A DNA stretch of 64,000 bases from Polytrichum commune (Eukaryota > Streptophyta > Polytrichopsida > Polytrichales > Polytrichaceae). A program made the position numbers and the translations under genes. Shown here one piece after another: positions 59,780 to 64,000 of this stretch; the stretch's first letter is position 1; each line of letters begins with the position of its first letter. The notes under the pieces are model-generated. The model did no database searches and had not been told where the DNA came from. It was given only the letters and a program-made list of their open reading frames with translations. Location: contig OX485805.1 of NCBI GenBank assembly GCA_950295325.1, positions 4,588,501-4,652,500 of the forward strand, in the 5' to 3' direction.

Positions 59780-62524
59780 CTACAATTTGCCTTCGGTAGC
59801 ACCTTCGACGGTGGGGTTGGGAACCTTTTGATCGAGCTCCGGGGGGGAAGCCGTCGCCGGATGTTGCTTCAAATTTTTGCTCCCATACCTCGCCCTCGAA
59901 TATCCCAAAAACGCCCAATCCCAAAGATGCAAGGCAATGTAGGTGGTGATGCCGCCGATCAAGCCGTAAGCTATGGAGTACGTGAGCGGCATGAGGATGA
60001 TGGTGATGAACGCGGGGACACCTTCGCGCATATCCTCCCAGTTAATTTCGACGACCGCTTTCATCATCATGACCCCGACGAGGACGAGCGCGGGGCCGAC
60101 GGCCCATGGCGGGATCGACGCCAAGAGCGGTGTGAAAAACAGGGAGAGGAAGAAGTAGAAGGAAACGGTGATTGCCGTTAGGCCCGTGCGGCCGCCCTCG
60201 CGGATACCCGTGGAGGATTCGATAAACGTGGTGACGGGCGACGTCCCGAGCGTGGAGCCGATGATAATGGCCGTCGCATCGCTCATGAACGCAAAGTATT
60301 GGCCTGGGAAGTTGCCTTTAGCATCCACAAAGCCTGCGAATTTCGCCATTGAGAAGAGTGTGCCGGTCGTGTCGAGGATGTCAATGTACAGGAACGTGAT
60401 GAGCGCCACCCACAGCTGGCTTGTCCCAAACTGGTCAAAGCTCAACACCCCGGCCGTCTTCTCGATTTTGTGCACGCCTACTACGTTCTTGAAGTACTGG
60501 TATGAGGCTTCTCCTGCGTCCGTGTGAGGGAAATACGTCACCTGCAATGGTAACCCATATTTACAATTATGCTTGTATAAAGTTTCTCATGTGCAATTCG
60601 ATGAAGACATGACAGTCAGTATGTAACGAGGTTCCGACAACTTTTTACGTACCTGGGGCGAAGTCCGTAACTATCTACATGTACATGTATTTGCAAAATC
60701 TAAAACCTCAAAGCTGAATCTGAAACCAAGTGAGCTCGGGGGACCCAATTGCTCCCCTCCTCTTGTCTAGAGGGGTGCTCTCTCTTGACAAGCGTGCCTC
60801 GCCTCTTTTCATAAGGAACTCTAAGAAATCTACCACCTAAGGAAAAATGTGGTGACGTGGACAGAACCTGTTGAATGGGCCTCCATACACCATTCACATT
60901 ATAGCTTGAGCAGTCGACGCTTGTGATGCTCAAGAATAAGAAAGGAGTCATAGTGTGAAGGATAAGTGGATGATGCATGGCAGGAGCAACAACATACCTT
61001 TGTGTTGCGGAACCATGAGATACCCGTGACGAACACAATGCCGTAGATCATGGCCCCCTTGACGTTTCGGATGAGGCAGTAGGCGATGATGAGGAATCCA
61101 ACCACAGCTAGCCACAATGTTGGGTCCTCCATGCGATGCTTCGTGCACATGATTGCGGCAGATGTTGTCCCCCCTGTTACAATGCAACAATTAGAGTTCC
61201 AACCTCACAAGCCTGAGGTTTCTCATGATCAAAATGGAGCTGTACAATGTTGCAATGTTTTATTCTAGGATTGCAATACTATTCATCTGCTGCTGGAAAT
61301 CTTTGATGAAATACGAAGGAGCATATCAAGCCTAGACATAACATTATTGAGCTTCATAATATTGTCGAATAGTTTAAAACCATCCAACATTTGAGACGTT
61401 CAACGACTCTCAAACAGAATAAGATGAAAAGATCAAGTGGGTCTTCCTCGTCATAAATCACGGTTTGCGATTGGTGACCAACTTTATTGGTTTCCTCAGC
61501 TGATTGTTAGTCATAACTCTCTACTTGAATACTTTACCCGAAACTTGGACGTTTCGGAACGTTGGGTGTGGCGTCTCTGAAACTTTTTGCGGCTCTTTGG
61601 GCTCGCACCCGCCAAACATGTGCGAGAAAATCTCGCAAACTTTAGATGAAATGTTATGAACTTGAAGGTCAGGGAATTGAAGCTCCGACCGAGCGACTCA
61701 TTCATACCTGGCATGAGGACGGTGCTGCCATTGACAGTGATAACGGGAGCAACCGACACTCGATACTCACTCGGACACCCTCCCAACGTCACCAACGTCG
61801 CCCCGTCGAAAGCGATCAACCCCACGCCCTCGCTGGCCTGCAACCCGATGAAAGCCAAAAACAACCCGATACCCGCCGACGTCGAGATCCGCACGGGCTT
61901 CGGGATGAGCTTCGCGAGCTTGGTGCGGAACCCGAGTGCGGCGATGATCAGAAACAACACGCCCTCCACGAACACGGCCGCAAGTGCTGACTTGTAAGGC
62001 ACATTCCCGGAGCCGTGGAACCCTACGACTGTGTAGGCGAAGTACGCATTTGTGCCCATACCGGGGGCCAACGCGAGGGGAAGGTTGGCGAACGCGCCCA
62101 TGATCAAACACCCGATGAGGGCAGATGCGGCTGTGGCCACGATGAGGTCTTTCCGAACAGTGGTTAAACATGCGGCGTAGCCCGGGTTGACAGGAGGGAA
62201 CTTGCATACTGGAGTAGGAGGGGTTAAGGTTAGCCCTGTCCCGGTGCACAACGATGGATCAACGATGCTTGGGTTGCTACATGTAGGGGTGCAATCCGAA
62301 ACCGAGCAGGGGCCGCCGGAGTCCGTGAGGATGCTCGCGTTCACGGCCAAGATGTAGGCCATGGTGAGGAATGTTGCGGTGCCTGCACGAATCTCTTGGC
62401 TGAAGTGGGTGTTGCGCTCTTCAAGCTTGAAGTACTTGCCGAATGCGCTAACGGCTACTTTTGCATTCAAGGTTTCAACGCCCCTCGAGTAGCCGCGGTA
62501 GCCGCGGCGGAAGAGATTCGTCAT
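59780..62524 (-). CDS. AZG: Adenine/guanine permease AZG (AzgA-like), complete, 3 exons
   Basis: Predicted exons 62,524-61,708, 61,173-60,998 and 60,541-59,780, GT-AG and in phase, giving 584 residues, close to the usual plant AZG length (about 580). The family is a plasma- or endomembrane NCS2/AzgA proton-coupled purine carrier, reported for adenine, guanine and, in Arabidopsis, cytokinin transport. Hallmarks seen: conserved N-terminal ERNT and [20 protein letters not shown] (41-64 region), [30 protein letters not shown] (153-164), KAFKL-like [21 protein letters not shown], and [16 protein letters not shown] [20 protein letters not shown] in exon 3. Many hydrophobic segments fit the 12-14 helix fold. 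A Cys/Pro/Thr-rich loop (about 71-118) lies between the first helices, as in plant AZGs. The C-terminal tail is hydrophilic. Exons 1 and 3 are much more GC-rich than the surrounding DNA. The start is the ATG at 62,524. AZG1 versus AZG2 cannot be decided. Confidence 0.95.
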
Positions 62525-62579
62525 GGCCGTGGGGTCAGTTGGCTGTTGATTAAAATTTCACTTGCTGATCAATCTTGAC

Positions 62580-63190
62580 ACCAAAGAATCACAACAGGAG
62601 GATAAGTTTTACGTCTCCCTCAAAAGCATGGAAATCCAAATTGGTTGGGAAACCTCAAGAATGGTTGACAAATAGTTTGAAAGTTTGCAGCTGCACATCA
62701 AGCTTGTGGCAGTCTCCAAAAATGCAGTGGGAAAAAATAACACAGAACACACATAGCAGGAGCATGAGTTTTGCCTCTCCCTCAAAGCATGAGGAATCAA
62801 TTGGTGGAGAACATCAAGAATGGTTGAGAAATTAGTTTTAGAGTCTGAAGCTGCATCGTATCATCTCAAGCGTGTGGCGGTCTACGAAAAGGCAGAGTTG
62901 GAAACAATACCAATTTAAGAATACGTCCATGAAATGCACACACAACAGGAGCATAAGGTTTGCATCCCTCTCAAAGCACAATCAAATTGGTCGAGAACAC
63001 CCCCGTGTCTGAAACTATTTATTAGTTGCTCCCTGGATTATTCACTTCCTGATCACTCTTCACATGACCAAAGAATTACAACAGGGACATGTGTTTTGCA
63101 TGCATCGCCCTGGAAGCATGCAAAATAAAATGGGTCGAGAACACTCTGCACAATCAACCGTGTGGCGGTCTCCGAATTAACTGAAGTGGA
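62580..63190. repeat. Imperfect tandem array upstream of AZG
   Basis: A unit with CACAACAGGAG(C/G)AT, CTCCCTCAAAGCATG, AAGAATGGTTGA(C/G), and CAAGC(G/T)TGTGGC(A/G)GTCTxC motifs recurs about four times. Anchors of the CAGGAG motif lie near 62,594, 62,757, 62,944 and 63,080 and those of TGTGGC near 62,705, 62,872 and 63,161. Units differ in length through indels. It lies directly 5' of the AZG start, in its promoter/5' UTR region. Confidence 0.7.
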
Positions 63191-64000
63191 AAATAAGCAA
63201 ACCGAACCAAACCATCTGTTGAAATTACAGATGGTATGAGAATGCACATATCAATATGATCAGGTACTACGATCGAGGTTGTGTGTAGACAAGAACTCGT
63301 TATGTGAGTGTGTGAGATCATACGTCTCTTGAAGGTAATTCATCAAGATCAGATGTGTGGGATATCTCTCTGCACACATCCTGCCTCGCAGATCCTCAAG
63401 CTTCAGAATCTGAAGAAGTAGCAACCTGGTACCAATTCAAAAGTAATGATCAGGATCTGCAACCAGCGAAGGGCGCTGACTTTAACTTCTCCTAAGTTAC
63501 CGACATGCGAGCTTTGAATTTTTTTTAGAGTTTTTTTGGACTGATCCTCCGAAAGAAAGAAAGAAAGAAACACCGTAGGCCAGATCACCGAATGCAACCT
63601 TGACTACTTGTTCAGCATTAAGGCAAAGGGTTTACTCCAAAGTTAGTGTGAACTCGACCAACAGATTGTATACGGAAGATTATCCCGGGATTGGAGGTGC
63701 AAGAAAACGTTCTTCGATCCCGGTCATAGAATTATGCTTCAGACTATCATCAGGAACGTTACTGATCTGAGGGAAGAATGTGGCCCGGGGCGAAATCTAC
63801 TAGGGCGCTGTAATTCTCTCTGTCCTTCACATGGAAATCAGTTGCTTGTAAATGGGGATGATCCAACTTTGGTTGCATCCAACCCACTCCGACTACCCCG
63901 CGACAAAAGATTATGACAGAAACACTGAACTGCAGCGGGGAGGATCTGAGGAAATAAATATCAATCAGCTAGGAAGTTGATCTGTCACGGTCATGTACTG
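63191..64000. other. Distal upstream flank of AZG
   Basis: No gene seen. Contains an AAAG microsatellite at 63,551-63,570 and several short open frames without family resemblance. The window ends here. Confidence 0.35.

Noticed and set aside
61646-62249. Several frames overlapping AZG exon 1 on both strands
   Set aside because: Shadows of the GC-rich AZG coding exon.

Overview
The window looks like nuclear DNA of a land plant. Three intact genes belong to plant families (cinnamyl alcohol dehydrogenase, a USP-domain receptor-like cytoplasmic kinase, an AzgA-type purine permease), all with GT-AG introns that I could join in phase. Introns are short to moderate (about 100-850 bp), and the genes sit in AT-rich DNA dense with DNA transposons. 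A non-seed plant (moss, liverwort, fern or lycophyte) seems more likely than a flowering plant, but this is inference. No organelle, bacterial or viral gene block, tRNA, rRNA or CRISPR was seen. Exon boundaries are hand-read splice predictions.

Layout. 1-1,350: compositionally distinct, LTR-like, no gene. 2,698-4,970 (minus): complete six-exon CAD, with an array of ~250-290 bp repeats upstream (5,370-6,400). 8,808-13,596: a CACTA-type transposon with a broken Tnp2-like transposase. 13,600-17,170 (plus): a second, dead CAD copy carrying one unit of the same upstream repeat, so the two CADs are head to head with the transposon between them. 17,610-18,535: dead pogo-type transposase. 19,689-25,265 (minus): nine-exon USP/kinase gene, with a GC/pyrimidine-rich block at 26,160-26,820.

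26,820-56,500 holds no convincing host gene. It is a graveyard of MITEs and other DNA transposon remnants, often nested: CACTA-end families (31.7k, 33.1k, 36k, 38k, 39.3k, 41.3k, 53.2k, 55.5k), Tourist/Harbinger-like elements with TTA/TAA target duplications (35.2k, 37.2k, 50.1k, 51.7k, 52.3k), a pogo element (50.9k), a hAT transposase remnant (45-46k), possible LINE tails (34.6k, 47.6k) and a TA-flanked MITE (40k).

56,500-64,000: a broken unidentified reading frame, a tandem repeat array with telomere-like motifs, exon remnants resembling the prefoldin-like URI protein, and the complete three-exon AZG purine permease (59,780-62,524, minus), with another tandem array upstream.

The three host genes share no obvious pathway: CAD makes phenylpropanoid alcohols, the kinase is probably a signalling protein, AZG imports purines. 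The most informative content is the transposon record: a putative CACTA parent with deletion derivatives in the same window, nested insertions with readable target duplications, and paralogous empty sites.
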